This document shows, piece by piece, positions 33,885-42,195 of a stretch of 52,543 bases of DNA. Source of the DNA: DATDAH01 sp036525535. GTDB lineage: Bacteria > Actinomycetota > Acidimicrobiia > Acidimicrobiales > DATDAH01. The position numbers and the translations under genes were made by a program. The DNA is taken from contig DATDAH010000042.1 of the NCBI GenBank assembly GCA_036525535.1, positions 1 to 52,543 of the forward strand. Reading direction: 5' to 3'. The notes under the pieces were generated by a model. That model saw nothing but the letters and a program-made list of their open reading frames with translations. It was not told the origin of the DNA and made no database searches. How positions within the stretch are numbered: position 1 is the first letter of the stretch; each line of letters opens with the position of its first letter.

Positions 33885-34968
33885 GGGCCTCCTCGAAGCC
33901 GTCGAGCACGGCGAGCACGAGGTCGCCGAGCGTGTCCAGGTCGTACCCGCCCTCCTGCACGAACACCGTCGGGAGGCCGAGGGCGGCGAGGCTACGGCCC
34001 GCCGCGGCGAAGCCCCGGCGGGTGACCTCCAGCGGGCTCTCGGGGTCGCCCGCCGCGGCGTCCACACCGAGGCTGACCACCAGGGCCTCGGCGCCGTGGT
34101 CGGCCACCGCGGTCGCCAGCCCCTGCACCGCGTCGCCCCAGGGATCGTCACCCGAACCCGGAGGCAACGGCAGGTTGCGGTTCGCCCCCGCACCGGCTCC
34201 TCTACCGACCTCGTCGGCGAATCCCGCCGTATGGGGGAACCAGCCCGCGCCCGGGTCCACGTGGACGGAGCCGAAGAAGACGTCGCCCCGGTTCCAGAAG
34301 ACCTCTTGGGTGCCGTTGCCGTGATGGGCGTCGATGTCCACGATCGCCACCCGGGCCCCGCCCCGGTCGACCAGGTGCTGAGCGGCGCAGGCGGCGTTGT
34401 TCAGGTGACACGAGCCGCCGTAGAAGCCAGGACCCACGTGGTGGCCCGGTGGCCGGACGGCGGCGTAGGCCGCCGCGGCCCCGCCCAGGACGAGGTCCGC
34501 CGCGGTCAGGGTGACGTCCACCGCGGCTCGCGCCGCCTCGTAGGTCCCGGCGCCGATCGGCGACATCGTGTCGACGGCGTACTGGCCGACCTCGGCCCGG
34601 ATCGCCGTCGCCCGCCGGGGGGGACGGCCCGAGGTGGCCTGCGGGAGCGAGAAGACGTAGGGCACGACATCGGGCTGACCGGGGTCGAGGTGATGCCCGG
34701 CCGCCAGCCAGTCGCCGTGGGCCCGGCGCAGGAACGCCAGGTAGTCGGGCGCGTGCACGGCCAGCACGGGCGCATCGCCGTGGTCCGTCGCGGGATGCAC
34801 CGTCGCGCCGGCCTCGGCCATCGCCTCCCGCAGTCGATCACCACGCGCCGGCGTCTCGTCCGAGGCCAGCTCGACGCCGAGCCAGATGCCGCCGCCCACG
34901 TCGTGACGACGGTGTCGCTCGTCCCACACCACCGGTAGGGCCAGGGCCGTGCCACGATCACGGACCAT
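33874..34968 (-). CDS. Histone-deacetylase-superfamily amidohydrolase (acetylpolyamine amidohydrolase-like)
   Basis: A 364-residue zinc-dependent deacetylase-fold protein. The double histidine of the charge relay is in PPGHHVGPGFYGG; zinc ligands are Asp and His in VDIDAHHGNGTQ and Asp in LGVDAAAGDP. The glycine-rich EGGYDLDTLG near the C-terminus carries the family tyrosine. Bacterial members deacetylate acetylpolyamines or other N-acyl amines. Start ATG 34968 is supported by GGGGGAGGA on the minus strand (about 34986-34978), 9 nt upstream and inside the first codons of the divergent peptidase. GTG codons at 34932 and 34929 are alternatives. The start codon overlaps the divergent gene's start. 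Confidence 0.88.
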   Translation of the reverse strand: MVRDRGTALALPVVWDERHRRHDVGGGIWLGVELASDETPARGDRLREAMAEAGATVHPATDHGDAPVLAVHAPDYLAFLRRAHGDWLAAGHHLDPGQPDVVPYVFSLPQATSGRPPRRATAIRAEVGQYAVDTMSPIGAGTYEAARAAVDVTLTAADLVLGGAAAAYAAVRPPGHHVGPGFYGGSCHLNNAACAAQHLVDRGGARVAIVDIDAHHGNGTQEVFWNRGDVFFGSVHVDPGAGWFPHTAGFADEVGRGAGAGANRNLPLPPGSGDDPWGDAVQGLATAVADHGAEALVVSLGVDAAAGDPESPLEVTRRGFAAAGRSLAALGLPTVFVQEGGYDLDTLGDLVLAVLDGFEEARDC

Positions 34969-36019
34969 GAGCGACGGTCCTCCCCCACCCCGCCCGCGGG
35001 CGCGCGCCCGAGGCATCACCATCGGGGCCCGGCCGCCGGGGCCGACCAACTCGATCGTGGACGTGCCCGGCGTGCGCGTCGGCCATGTCACCCGCTGGGC
35101 GGGCGACTCGACCCGAACGGGGGTCACCGCGGTCCTGCCCGCTGATCCGACGGACTTGTGGTGGCGGCCGATGGCGTCGGGCTCGGCGGTGCTCAACGGC
35201 ACCGGTGAGCTGACCGGCGCCCTCAAGGCCGCGGAGTGGGGCCAGGTCGAGACGCCGATCCTGCTGACCAGCACCGGGGCCGTCGGCCGGGGCTACGACG
35301 CCGTCGTCGACCAGATCTTCGCCACGGTGCCCGAGGCCGGCGCCGACCACCTCCTGATCCCGATGGTCGGTGAGTGCGACGACTCCTGGCTGGACGAGGC
35401 CCGACTGCGGGCGGTGTCGGTGCAGGACTGCCGCGACGCGATGACGGCGGCAACCACGGACCCGGTGGCCATGGGTGTGGTCGGCGCCGGCACCGGCATG
35501 GTGAGCTTCGGCGTCAAAGGCGGCATCGGTTCGGCGTCCCGCCGGGTCGAGGAGCTGGAGGCGACGGTCGGCGTCCTGCTGCTGGCCAACCACGGCGACC
35601 TGCCCGAGCTGACCGTGGCCGGCGACCCCGTCGGCCGAGAACTGGTCACCGAGGGCTTCCGAGCCGCGGGTGAGGACCCGGATGGCTCCTGCGTGGTCAT
35701 CGTCGCCACCGACGCGCCCCTCGACGCCCATGCCTGCTCCCGCCTGGCCCGCCGGGCCGGACTGGGCCTGGCCCGGGGCGGCTCGGTGGCCCACCACGGT
35801 TCCGGCGAGATCTTCACCGCCTTCTCGACCACGGTCCGCGGCGAGCGTCGACCCGCGGCGGCGACCACGACCCGCAGGGTGGTCGCCCACCGCCACATCG
35901 ACTCCCTCTTCGTGGCCGTGGTCGAGGCCACCGAGGAGGCCGCGCTCGACGCCCTGTGCGTCGCCGACACCGTCACGGGATTCCGGGGCCACACCGCCGA
36001 AGGCCTGCCGTTGGGCTGA
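34967..36019 (+). CDS. P1/S58-family peptidase (DmpA/L-aminopeptidase D-esterase-like)
   Basis: A 350-residue N-terminal-nucleophile-type hydrolase. TNSIVDVPGVRVGHVTRW (about 29-46) is the family opening. The precursor is cut before the nucleophile in DmpA; here that position is Gly240-Ser241 in DGSCVVIVATDAPLD. GAGTGMVSFGVKGGIGSAS (about 170-188) is the preceding conserved glycine-rich region. Members hydrolyse N-terminal D- or beta-aminoacyl peptides, amides and nylon oligomers. Start: ATG 34967 shares CATG with the ATG of the divergent amidohydrolase; GTG 34949 is the only other in-frame option before the conserved core. Neither has a clear Shine-Dalgarno sequence. Confidence 0.9.
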   Translation: MSDGPPPPRPRARARGITIGARPPGPTNSIVDVPGVRVGHVTRWAGDSTRTGVTAVLPADPTDLWWRPMASGSAVLNGTGELTGALKAAEWGQVETPILLTSTGAVGRGYDAVVDQIFATVPEAGADHLLIPMVGECDDSWLDEARLRAVSVQDCRDAMTAATTDPVAMGVVGAGTGMVSFGVKGGIGSASRRVEELEATVGVLLLANHGDLPELTVAGDPVGRELVTEGFRAAGEDPDGSCVVIVATDAPLDAHACSRLARRAGLGLARGGSVAHHGSGEIFTAFSTTVRGERRPAAATTTRRVVAHRHIDSLFVAVVEATEEAALDALCVADTVTGFRGHTAEGLPLG

Positions 36020-36030
36020 GGGAGACCGGC

Positions 36031-36648
36031 TCAATCGGGGAAGGCACTGCGCGGGAGGCCGACCTCGCGGGCGGCGCCGATGCGGGCGTGCTCCAGCATC
36101 TGACGGCGGGTGAGGGTGCGGCGGGGCAGGACCACCTGGACAGCCAGGCCGTCGAGCAGGGCCGACAGGCGCCAGGCGGACCCGTGGGTGTCCTTGCAGT
36201 CGAAGATCCCCTGGTCCACACCGGCGTCGATGAGCTCCTCCAGGATCGCCACCCAGGCGGTGTCGAACTCCGAGGAAATGGTGGCCAGCGCCTCGCTGCG
36301 GAGGGCCTCGTCCCACCAGTCGATCCACAGGGCCCAGGACTCGTCCCGGCGGGCGGCGGGCAGGTACGCCCGGAGGACCCCGTCCAGCCGGTCGACGGGG
36401 TCGGCCTCGGTGTCGACGGTCTCCCGAAGGCGGGCGACGTCGGACGCGGCCATCGTGCGCAGCATCTCGACCAGCAGCTCGTCCTTGGACGAGAAGTGAT
36501 AGTGGATCAGGCCGGAGCTGACACCGAGGTGGCTGGCCACGTCGGCCACCCGCAGGTGGGCGAGGCCCCGCTCGAGGGCCACCTCCCGGGTGGCGTCGAG
36601 GATCTGGGCCCGGCGCTCATCGACGTCCTTGCGGGTGCGCGTAGCCAT
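36031..36648 (-). CDS. TetR-family transcriptional regulator (BetI-like)
   Basis: A 205-residue regulator. The N-terminal TetR helix-turn-helix spans about 12-58 (RRAQILDATREVALERG, LRVADVASHLGVSSGLIHYHF). The C-terminal domain (about 80-195, WALWIDWWDEALR, SALLDGLAVQVVL) is of the BetI type, a group that senses choline-like and other small amines. Its ATG 36648 overlaps the Rieske gene stop (TGATG), so it is translated from the same message and is autoregulated through the palindrome at 37811-37828. The near-identical palindrome at 43482-43503 suggests it also controls the rest of the cluster. Likely a repressor; the ligand is unknown. Confidence 0.92.
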   Translation of the reverse strand: MATRTRKDVDERRAQILDATREVALERGLAHLRVADVASHLGVSSGLIHYHFSSKDELLVEMLRTMAASDVARLRETVDTEADPVDRLDGVLRAYLPAARRDESWALWIDWWDEALRSEALATISSEFDTAWVAILEELIDAGVDQGIFDCKDTHGSAWRLSALLDGLAVQVVLPRRTLTRRQMLEHARIGAAREVGLPRSAFPD

Positions 36649-37790
36649 CAGGCCAGGGCCGCGAAGAGGAGCTGGTGGACGTGATGCACGCCCCGTTCGT
36701 GCTCGGTGGAGAGCACGCCGTTCGCGGACAGGCCACCGTCGTAGGTGCGCTGCACCGCCTCACAGATCTCGAGGTCCTGGAGCACGACCTCCTTGGTGGC
36801 GGCGTAGTCGGCGTCCCTCCGGGCGTGATCGACCGAGGGGTGCCAGAGGTAGTCCCGCTCCACGATGGTCGTCGTGGGCCCGGTGGGCGTCAGGCGGAAC
36901 GTGGCGGCGAAGCCGGCGAAGACCGAGACCATCGTGTTGGGGAAGACCGTCAGGTAGCTCCCGTTGTTGAACGACTCCGGCGACGCGTCTGCGGCTACCG
37001 CGTCCCAGCCGGGGCCTCCCGGAGTCGACGACGCCAGCGCCTCCTCGGACGCATCCCGGGGCGCCAGCGGCCGGTCCCAAGCGAACACGACGTCGCCCGT
37101 GGTCGCCATCGGGTACTCGTAGCCGGCGCCGATCAGCTGCGAGTGCACGAAGGGCGTGTGGTAGTTCTCCGAGTAGTTCTCGACCAGGACCTTCCAGTTG
37201 AAGGCGGCCTCGTAGCGGTCGGTCCGGCCCAGTTCGAGGTCGTCCAGCCGGTACGGGGCGAGGCCGTCGACCAGAGGACCGGGGTCGAAGGGGGCAGCCG
37301 CCGGATCCAGGTTGACCATCACCGAGCGGGCGAAGGTGGTCACCCCGATCGGCGTCAGCCCGAAGGCGTCGGTGGCGAAGCCCTCAGGCTCGCCGACGCC
37401 GGCCGCCCGGGCCAAAGTGCCGTCGAGGCGGTACACCCAGGCGTGGTACGGACAGGACAGCGCCCGAGCCGCCCCGCAGCCCTCGGCCACCGGCGCGCCC
37501 CGGTGCCGACACACGTTCAGGAAGGCCCGCAGCTCGCCGTCATCGCCCCGTACGACGAGGACGGGCACGCCACCGGCGACGGTCGCAGCCAGGTAGCTCC
37601 CCGGCTTCTCGACCGCATCGGTTCCGGCGACCCCGATCCACTGGCGGCCGAACACGCGGTCCATCTCCAGGGCGTGGTGCGCCGGATCGGCGTACCAGTG
37701 GCCGGGGAGCGTGCGGGCCTGCTCGACCGGCCGGCCAAGGCGGGCGTCCAGCTCATCGGCCAGCGAGGCCGACGACACGGGGATGGTCAT
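36648..37790 (-). CDS. Rieske non-heme iron oxygenase, alpha subunit
   Basis: A 380-residue terminal oxygenase. Rieske ligands are Cys94/His96 (NVCRHRG) and Cys113/His116 (CPYHAW). The mononuclear iron ligands are His211/His216 (ENYSENYHTPFVHSQ) and the Asp of LQDLEICEAVQ. The NYxENYHxxxxH form is typical of the GbcA/quaternary-amine and related branch. ATG 37790 follows a GAGG ribosome-binding site (37800-37797). TAGAAT (37833-37828, minus) is a -10 candidate that overlaps the TetR operator, so repression by occlusion is plausible. No reductase gene is adjacent. Confidence 0.9.
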   Translation of the reverse strand: MTIPVSSASLADELDARLGRPVEQARTLPGHWYADPAHHALEMDRVFGRQWIGVAGTDAVEKPGSYLAATVAGGVPVLVVRGDDGELRAFLNVCRHRGAPVAEGCGAARALSCPYHAWVYRLDGTLARAAGVGEPEGFATDAFGLTPIGVTTFARSVMVNLDPAAAPFDPGPLVDGLAPYRLDDLELGRTDRYEAAFNWKVLVENYSENYHTPFVHSQLIGAGYEYPMATTGDVVFAWDRPLAPRDASEEALASSTPGGPGWDAVAADASPESFNNGSYLTVFPNTMVSVFAGFAATFRLTPTGPTTTIVERDYLWHPSVDHARRDADYAATKEVVLQDLEICEAVQRTYDGGLSANGVLSTEHERGVHHVHQLLFAALA

Positions 37791-37810
37791 TGCGAACCTC
37801 GGATCGTTAC

Positions 37811-37828
37811 TGACTGACGACTCAGTCA
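37811..37828. promoter_or_regulatory. TetR operator 1: TGACTGA-N4-TCAGTCA
   Basis: A perfect 7-bp inverted repeat with a 4-bp spacer lies in the divergent promoter between the Rieske/TetR operon and the potA-type gene. Arms are 37811-37817 and 37822-37828. A close copy is at 43482-43503. Size and symmetry fit a TetR dimer. Confidence 0.8.
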
Positions 37829-37831
37829 TTC

Positions 37832-37837
37832 TAGACT
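37832..37837 (+). promoter_or_regulatory. Candidate -10 of leaderless promoter for potA-type gene
   Basis: TAGACT (TANNNT) ends 8 nt before ATG 37846 and starts 3 bp after the TetR operator, so operator binding would block it. Confidence 0.45.
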
Positions 37838-37845
37838 CCGCTCTG

Positions 37846-38949
37846 ATGCATGGGGGAACCATCCGGCTGGTCGAGCTGGTCAAGCGGTTCGGGGACTTCA
37901 CCGCGGTCGACGGCATCGATCTCGACATCGGCTCCGGTGAGTTCTTCTCGGTCCTCGGACCTTCCGGTTGTGGCAAGACCACCACCCTGCGCCTCATCGC
38001 CGGCTTCGAAGCCGTCACCAGCGGCCAGATCCTGGTCGACGGCGAGGACCTGGCCACGACGCCCCCCCACCGGCGGCCCGTCAACACGGTCTTCCAGTCC
38101 TACGCCCTCTTCCCCCACCTCACCGTGGCCCGCAACGTGGCCTACGGGCTCCGCTGGCGCAAGAACGGTGACAGCAAGTCGGCGATGGAGCAGCGGGTCA
38201 CCGACGCCCTGCACCTGGTGCAGCTGCAGGACTTCGCCGAACGCAAGCCGACCCAACTCTCCGGCGGCCAGCAGCAGCGGGTGGCCCTGGCCCGGGCCCT
38301 GATCCTCCAACCCAAGGTGCTCCTCCTCGACGAGCCTCTCGGCGCCCTGGACGCCAAGCTGCGCAAGGCCCTGCAGACGGAGCTGACCGCGCTCCAGCAC
38401 GAGGTCGGGATCACCTTCGTGTACGTCACCCACGACCAGGAGGAGGCCCTGACCATGTCCGACCGCCTGGCGGTGATGGACAACGGCCGGGTCGAGCAGG
38501 TGGGCACCCCCGACGAGGTCTACGAGGAGCCCCGAACGGCCTACGTCGCCGACTTCCTCGGCGTGGCCAACCTGCTGGAAGCCGACTGCACCCGAACGGG
38601 CGGGCAGGGCACCATCCGCCTCGGTGCGTTCTCCCTCGCGGCGACCGCGGGCGACCAGGACTGCACGGGCCCCGTGAAGGTGGTCATCCGTCCGGAGCGG
38701 GTCCATGTCACCGAGGGCGAGGCCCTGGGCGACAACTGCGTGCCCGCCATGGTCGAGCGCCTCGTCTACGTCGGCCCGACCACGCAGGTCCACCTCCGCC
38801 TCCCCCACGGCGCCCCCCTGCAGGCCCTCGTGGCCAACACCGACGGCCGTCCCGAGTGGGACGCGGGCACACCGGTGTCGGTCATGCTGCCGCCGGACGC
38901 GCTACGGGTACTGGCCCCGACCACCACAGATGGAGAGACCGATGGCTGA
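37846..38949 (+). CDS. potA: Spermidine/putrescine-type ABC transporter ATP-binding protein (PotA-like)
   Basis: A 367-residue ATPase. Walker A GPSGCGKTTTLRLIAG (about 38-53), Q-loop VFQSYALFPHL, signature LSGGQQQRVALARAL, Walker B VLLLDEPLGALD and the H-loop THDQEEAL. A C-terminal TOBE domain (about 285-360; VVIRPERVHV) is the mark of the PotA/MalK importer ATPases. Its permeases and binding protein are on the opposite strand 1.4 kb downstream, under the second copy of the same operator. The substrate is probably a polyamine or other cationic or quaternary amine. Its stop overlaps the aldehyde dehydrogenase start by 8 bp. Confidence 0.92.
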   Translation: MHGGTIRLVELVKRFGDFTAVDGIDLDIGSGEFFSVLGPSGCGKTTTLRLIAGFEAVTSGQILVDGEDLATTPPHRRPVNTVFQSYALFPHLTVARNVAYGLRWRKNGDSKSAMEQRVTDALHLVQLQDFAERKPTQLSGGQQQRVALARALILQPKVLLLDEPLGALDAKLRKALQTELTALQHEVGITFVYVTHDQEEALTMSDRLAVMDNGRVEQVGTPDEVYEEPRTAYVADFLGVANLLEADCTRTGGQGTIRLGAFSLAATAGDQDCTGPVKVVIRPERVHVTEGEALGDNCVPAMVERLVYVGPTTQVHLRLPHGAPLQALVANTDGRPEWDAGTPVSVMLPPDALRVLAPTTTDGETDG

Positions 38950-40393
38950 CGCCAAGCAGATGTACCTCGACGGGCAGTGGGCGGACGCCGCCGACGGCGC
39001 CCGCTTCGACACCGTCGACCCCGCGACCGGCGAGGTGCTGGCCACCATCCCGGCCGGCTCGGCCGAGGACGCCGACCGGGCGGTGCGAGCCGCCCGGCGG
39101 GCGTTCGACGACGGCACCTGGGGCATCGCGGTGGCCGAACGGGATCGGGCCGACCTGCTGTTCAAGATGGCCGCCATCCTGCGCCGGGACACGGCGGAGC
39201 TGGCCAAGCTGGAGACCCACGACACGGGCAAGCCCTACGAGGACGCCGTCTGGGACATCGAGGAATCGGCGTTCATGTTCGAGTACTACGCGGGCTGGGC
39301 CACCAAGATCAGCGGCGACATCCCGCCCATCGGCCCCGATGCCATGAGCCTCATCGTCAAGGAGCCGGTCGGGGTCTGTGGCCTGATCGTGCCCTGGAAC
39401 TACCCCCTGCTCATGGCCAGCCAGAAGGTCGCGCCCGCCCTCGCGGCAGGCTGCACCGTCGTCCTCAAGCCCGCCGAGCAAACCCCCCTCACCGCCCTCG
39501 GCCTGGCCCGGGTGGCCGACGAAGCGGGCGTGCCCGCCGGGGTGCTCAACGTCCTCACCGGCCTCGGCCCCGACGCGGGCCAGCCCCTGCTGGAGCACCC
39601 CGAGGTCGACAAGATCAGTTTCACCGGCTCGAAGGAGATCGGTCAGCACATCATGCGGACCTGCGCCGACTCCCTGAAGCGGGTGACGCTGGAGCTCGGG
39701 GGCAAGAGCCCCAACATCGTGTTCGCCGACGCCGATCTGGTCGCCGCCGTCACCGGCAGCGCCTGGGGCATCTTCGGCAACCAGGGCGAGGTCTGCTCCG
39801 CGGGCAGCCGCATCTTCGTCGAGCGCCCCGTCTACGACGAGGTGCTGGCCGGGCTCGTGGACGAGGCCAAGGGGATCCGCATCGGCTCGGGCTTCGATCC
39901 CGAGGTCACCATGGGCCCCCTGGTCTCCTCCGAGCAGCGGGACCGGGTGCAGGGCTACATCGACGCGGGCTCCGCCGAGGGGGCCCGCCTGGCCTACGAG
40001 GGCGAGCGTCCGACCGATCCAGCCCTGGCCGGTGGGTACTTCGTCCCGCCCACGATCTTCGAGACCGACACCCAGGACCTCCGCATCGCTCGGGAGGAGA
40101 TCTTCGGCCCCGTGGCCACCGTGCTCCCGTTCGACGACGTGGCCGAGGTGACCCGCCAGGCCAACGACACCGAGTACGGCCTGGCCGCCGCCGTCTGGAC
40201 CCGGGACGTCGGCAAGGCCTTCCGGGCCGCTCGCGCCATCCGGGCCGGAACCGTCTGGATAAATGCCTCTCAGCCCGCCCCGACCGAGGCGTCCTGGGGC
40301 GGGTTCAAGGGCTCGGGCATCGGCCGGGAGCTCGGGCCCTACGGCCTGGACAGCTTCCTCGAATCCAAGCAGATCTACGTGAAGCTGAGCTGA
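38942..40393 (+). CDS. NAD(P)-dependent aldehyde dehydrogenase (betaine/aminoaldehyde dehydrogenase-like)
   Basis: A 483-residue ALDH-superfamily enzyme that oxidises an aldehyde to its acid. Catalytic residues: Asn153 (PWNYPLL), Glu251 (LELGGKSP) and Cys285 (GEVCSAGS). The cofactor motif FTGSKEIG (227-234) is present. Sequence style and context suggest an aminoaldehyde or betaine-aldehyde substrate, such as those formed when amines are oxidised or deaminated; this is inference. It overlaps the potA-type gene by 8 bp and so is under TetR operator 1. It ends 5 bp from the convergent permease gene. Confidence 0.94.
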   Translation: MADAKQMYLDGQWADAADGARFDTVDPATGEVLATIPAGSAEDADRAVRAARRAFDDGTWGIAVAERDRADLLFKMAAILRRDTAELAKLETHDTGKPYEDAVWDIEESAFMFEYYAGWATKISGDIPPIGPDAMSLIVKEPVGVCGLIVPWNYPLLMASQKVAPALAAGCTVVLKPAEQTPLTALGLARVADEAGVPAGVLNVLTGLGPDAGQPLLEHPEVDKISFTGSKEIGQHIMRTCADSLKRVTLELGGKSPNIVFADADLVAAVTGSAWGIFGNQGEVCSAGSRIFVERPVYDEVLAGLVDEAKGIRIGSGFDPEVTMGPLVSSEQRDRVQGYIDAGSAEGARLAYEGERPTDPALAGGYFVPPTIFETDTQDLRIAREEIFGPVATVLPFDDVAEVTRQANDTEYGLAAAVWTRDVGKAFRAARAIRAGTVWINASQPAPTEASWGGFKGSGIGRELGPYGLDSFLESKQIYVKLS

Positions 40394-40398
40394 CCTCC

Positions 40399-41274
40399 CT
40401 AGAGGTCCAGTGCGGCGAAGTCCTCGACGGCGCTGCCCTGCTCGCCACGGCGGAAGACCTTGAGGGCGAGGACGGCGAGGACCACGGCCAGCAACGTGAA
40501 CGCCAGCATCACGGTCGCCAGCGCGTTCAGGGCCGGCGTCGGGGCCACGCGCACCGTGGAGTAGATCTTGATCGGGATCGTCTGGCTCGAGGCGTCCGAG
40601 GAGAGGAAGGCGGAGATCACGAAGTCGTCGATCGAGGTGGCGAAGACGATCATCAGGCTGGCGAAGATCGCCGGCCAGAGGAGAGGCAGCAGCACGGTGC
40701 GGATCGCGGCGACCGGGGACGCGCCCAGGTCCTGGGCCGCGTCCTCGAGGTCGGGCCCGATCGTGAGCAGACGGCCGCGTACGAGGATGACCACGTAGGA
40801 CACCGAGAAGGTGACGTGGCCCAGCAACATCGCCGGTCGCCCCAGCGGGATCGTCGTGTAGAGGTTGTCGAAGACGAGGAAGAGCATCGTCCCCATGACG
40901 ATCTCGGGCGTGGCCAAGGGGATCAACATCAAGAGGTTGGACGCCCGCGCCGTACGTCCCCGCCAGCGGGCCAGGCCCAGGGCCAGCGCCACCCCGAGGG
41001 GGGTGGCGATCAGCATGGTGAAGAAGGCCAGCCACAAGCTGTTGACCAGCGCGTCGCGCAGAGACGGGTCGTGCCAGAGCGAGCGGTCCGGGTCGTCGAA
41101 CCACCAGCGCAACGAGAAGCCCTGCCAGGTGCTGCGCGACCGGCCGGAGTTGAAGGCGAACTGGATGGCGATCAGCACCGGCACCAGCGACCAGATGACG
41201 TAGAGCCAGAAGCCCGTGGCCAGGAAGGCGGGCCGGCGCCACGGGTTCGACCACCAGGTGCGGAGCCGGTTCAC
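40399..41274 (-). CDS. potC: Spermidine/putrescine-type ABC transporter permease (PotC-like)
   Basis: A 291-residue permease with about six hydrophobic helices. The EAA loop DLEDAAQDLGASPVAAIRTVLLPLLWP is the PotC-type coupling segment, and SIDDFVISAFLS is typical of PotC. The start is GTG 41274, overlapping the PotB-like stop (GTGA). The last gene of the minus-strand transporter operon. Confidence 0.92.
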   Translation of the reverse strand: MNRLRTWWSNPWRRPAFLATGFWLYVIWSLVPVLIAIQFAFNSGRSRSTWQGFSLRWWFDDPDRSLWHDPSLRDALVNSLWLAFFTMLIATPLGVALALGLARWRGRTARASNLLMLIPLATPEIVMGTMLFLVFDNLYTTIPLGRPAMLLGHVTFSVSYVVILVRGRLLTIGPDLEDAAQDLGASPVAAIRTVLLPLLWPAIFASLMIVFATSIDDFVISAFLSSDASSQTIPIKIYSTVRVAPTPALNALATVMLAFTLLAVVLAVLALKVFRRGEQGSAVEDFAALDL

Positions 41275-42185
41275 GATCGGTGGAGCTCCCGAGTGGCCCG
41301 GTCGGTCTGGACCAGGTAGTAGGCCATCCCGGCCATCAACATGATCGACAGGATCACGACCAGGGACGCCCCGGCGTTCTTCTGGGAGCCCTCGAACAGG
41401 AAGAACTCGATCTGGTTGCCGATCATGCTCGTCCGGGGCGACCCCGACAGCAGGTCCGCGGTGTAGTAGTCCCCCATCATCGGCAGGGCGGTGATGACTG
41501 CGGCGGCCAGCAGTCCCTGCTTGGACAGGGGAAGGGTCACCCGCAGGAAGGTCCGCAGGGGCCCCATGCCGAGGTCCCTCGACGCCTCCATGACACTCCG
41601 GTCGATGCGGTCCAGCGCGGCGAACAGAGGCAGGACGAAGAACGGGATGTAGCCGTACACGAGGCCCAGCACCACGGTGATGGACCGGCCCTCGAGCCAG
41701 TTCACCGGCGCCGAGGTCAGGTGCAGGGCGCTCAGGACGTCGTTGACGTATCCGTCCTCCTGGAGGAGGTTGATCCAGGCCAGCATCCGCATCAGGTAGT
41801 TGATCCAGAAGGGGGCGATGATCAGGCCGAGGAGCAGACCTCGCCGCCGCCCGCCGAAGCGGGACACGTAGTAGGCCACCGGGTACCCGATGAGGAAGCA
41901 GAGGAACAGCGCGGTGCCCACGTAGGCGAACGTGCGCAGATAGACCTCGCGCAGCTCGGCGTTGACCACCCGGTCGAGGACATCGACGAAGACCGTGCTG
42001 TCCCACTGAAGCGGGTTCCAGACCGGAACGGCGTTGCCGAAGATCGGGTCGAGGCCGCCGAAGGCCACCGCCAGCACCCCGTAGAAGGGGACGACGAAGA
42101 AGAGGAGGAGCCAGGCGACCCCCGGCAGGGCGAGGCTGGGCCAGAGGGCCCGGGTGCGGTTCCGCCCGGCGGGCGCTCGACTCAC
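41271..42185 (-). CDS. potB: Spermidine/putrescine-type ABC transporter permease (PotB-like)
   Basis: A 304-residue permease. The first helix (about 18-38) follows a short basic N-terminus. WINYLMRMLAWINLLQEDG is the characteristic PotB region, and the EAA loop is VMEASRDLGMGPLRTFLRVTLPL. Start GTG 42185 lies 10 bp after the binding-protein stop and gives the family length; a longer in-frame extension overlaps the binding-protein gene. Confidence 0.92.
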   Translation of the reverse strand: MSRAPAGRNRTRALWPSLALPGVAWLLLFFVVPFYGVLAVAFGGLDPIFGNAVPVWNPLQWDSTVFVDVLDRVVNAELREVYLRTFAYVGTALFLCFLIGYPVAYYVSRFGGRRRGLLLGLIIAPFWINYLMRMLAWINLLQEDGYVNDVLSALHLTSAPVNWLEGRSITVVLGLVYGYIPFFVLPLFAALDRIDRSVMEASRDLGMGPLRTFLRVTLPLSKQGLLAAAVITALPMMGDYYTADLLSGSPRTSMIGNQIEFFLFEGSQKNAGASLVVILSIMLMAGMAYYLVQTDRATRELHRS

Positions 42186-42195
42186 GCCCAGCCGC

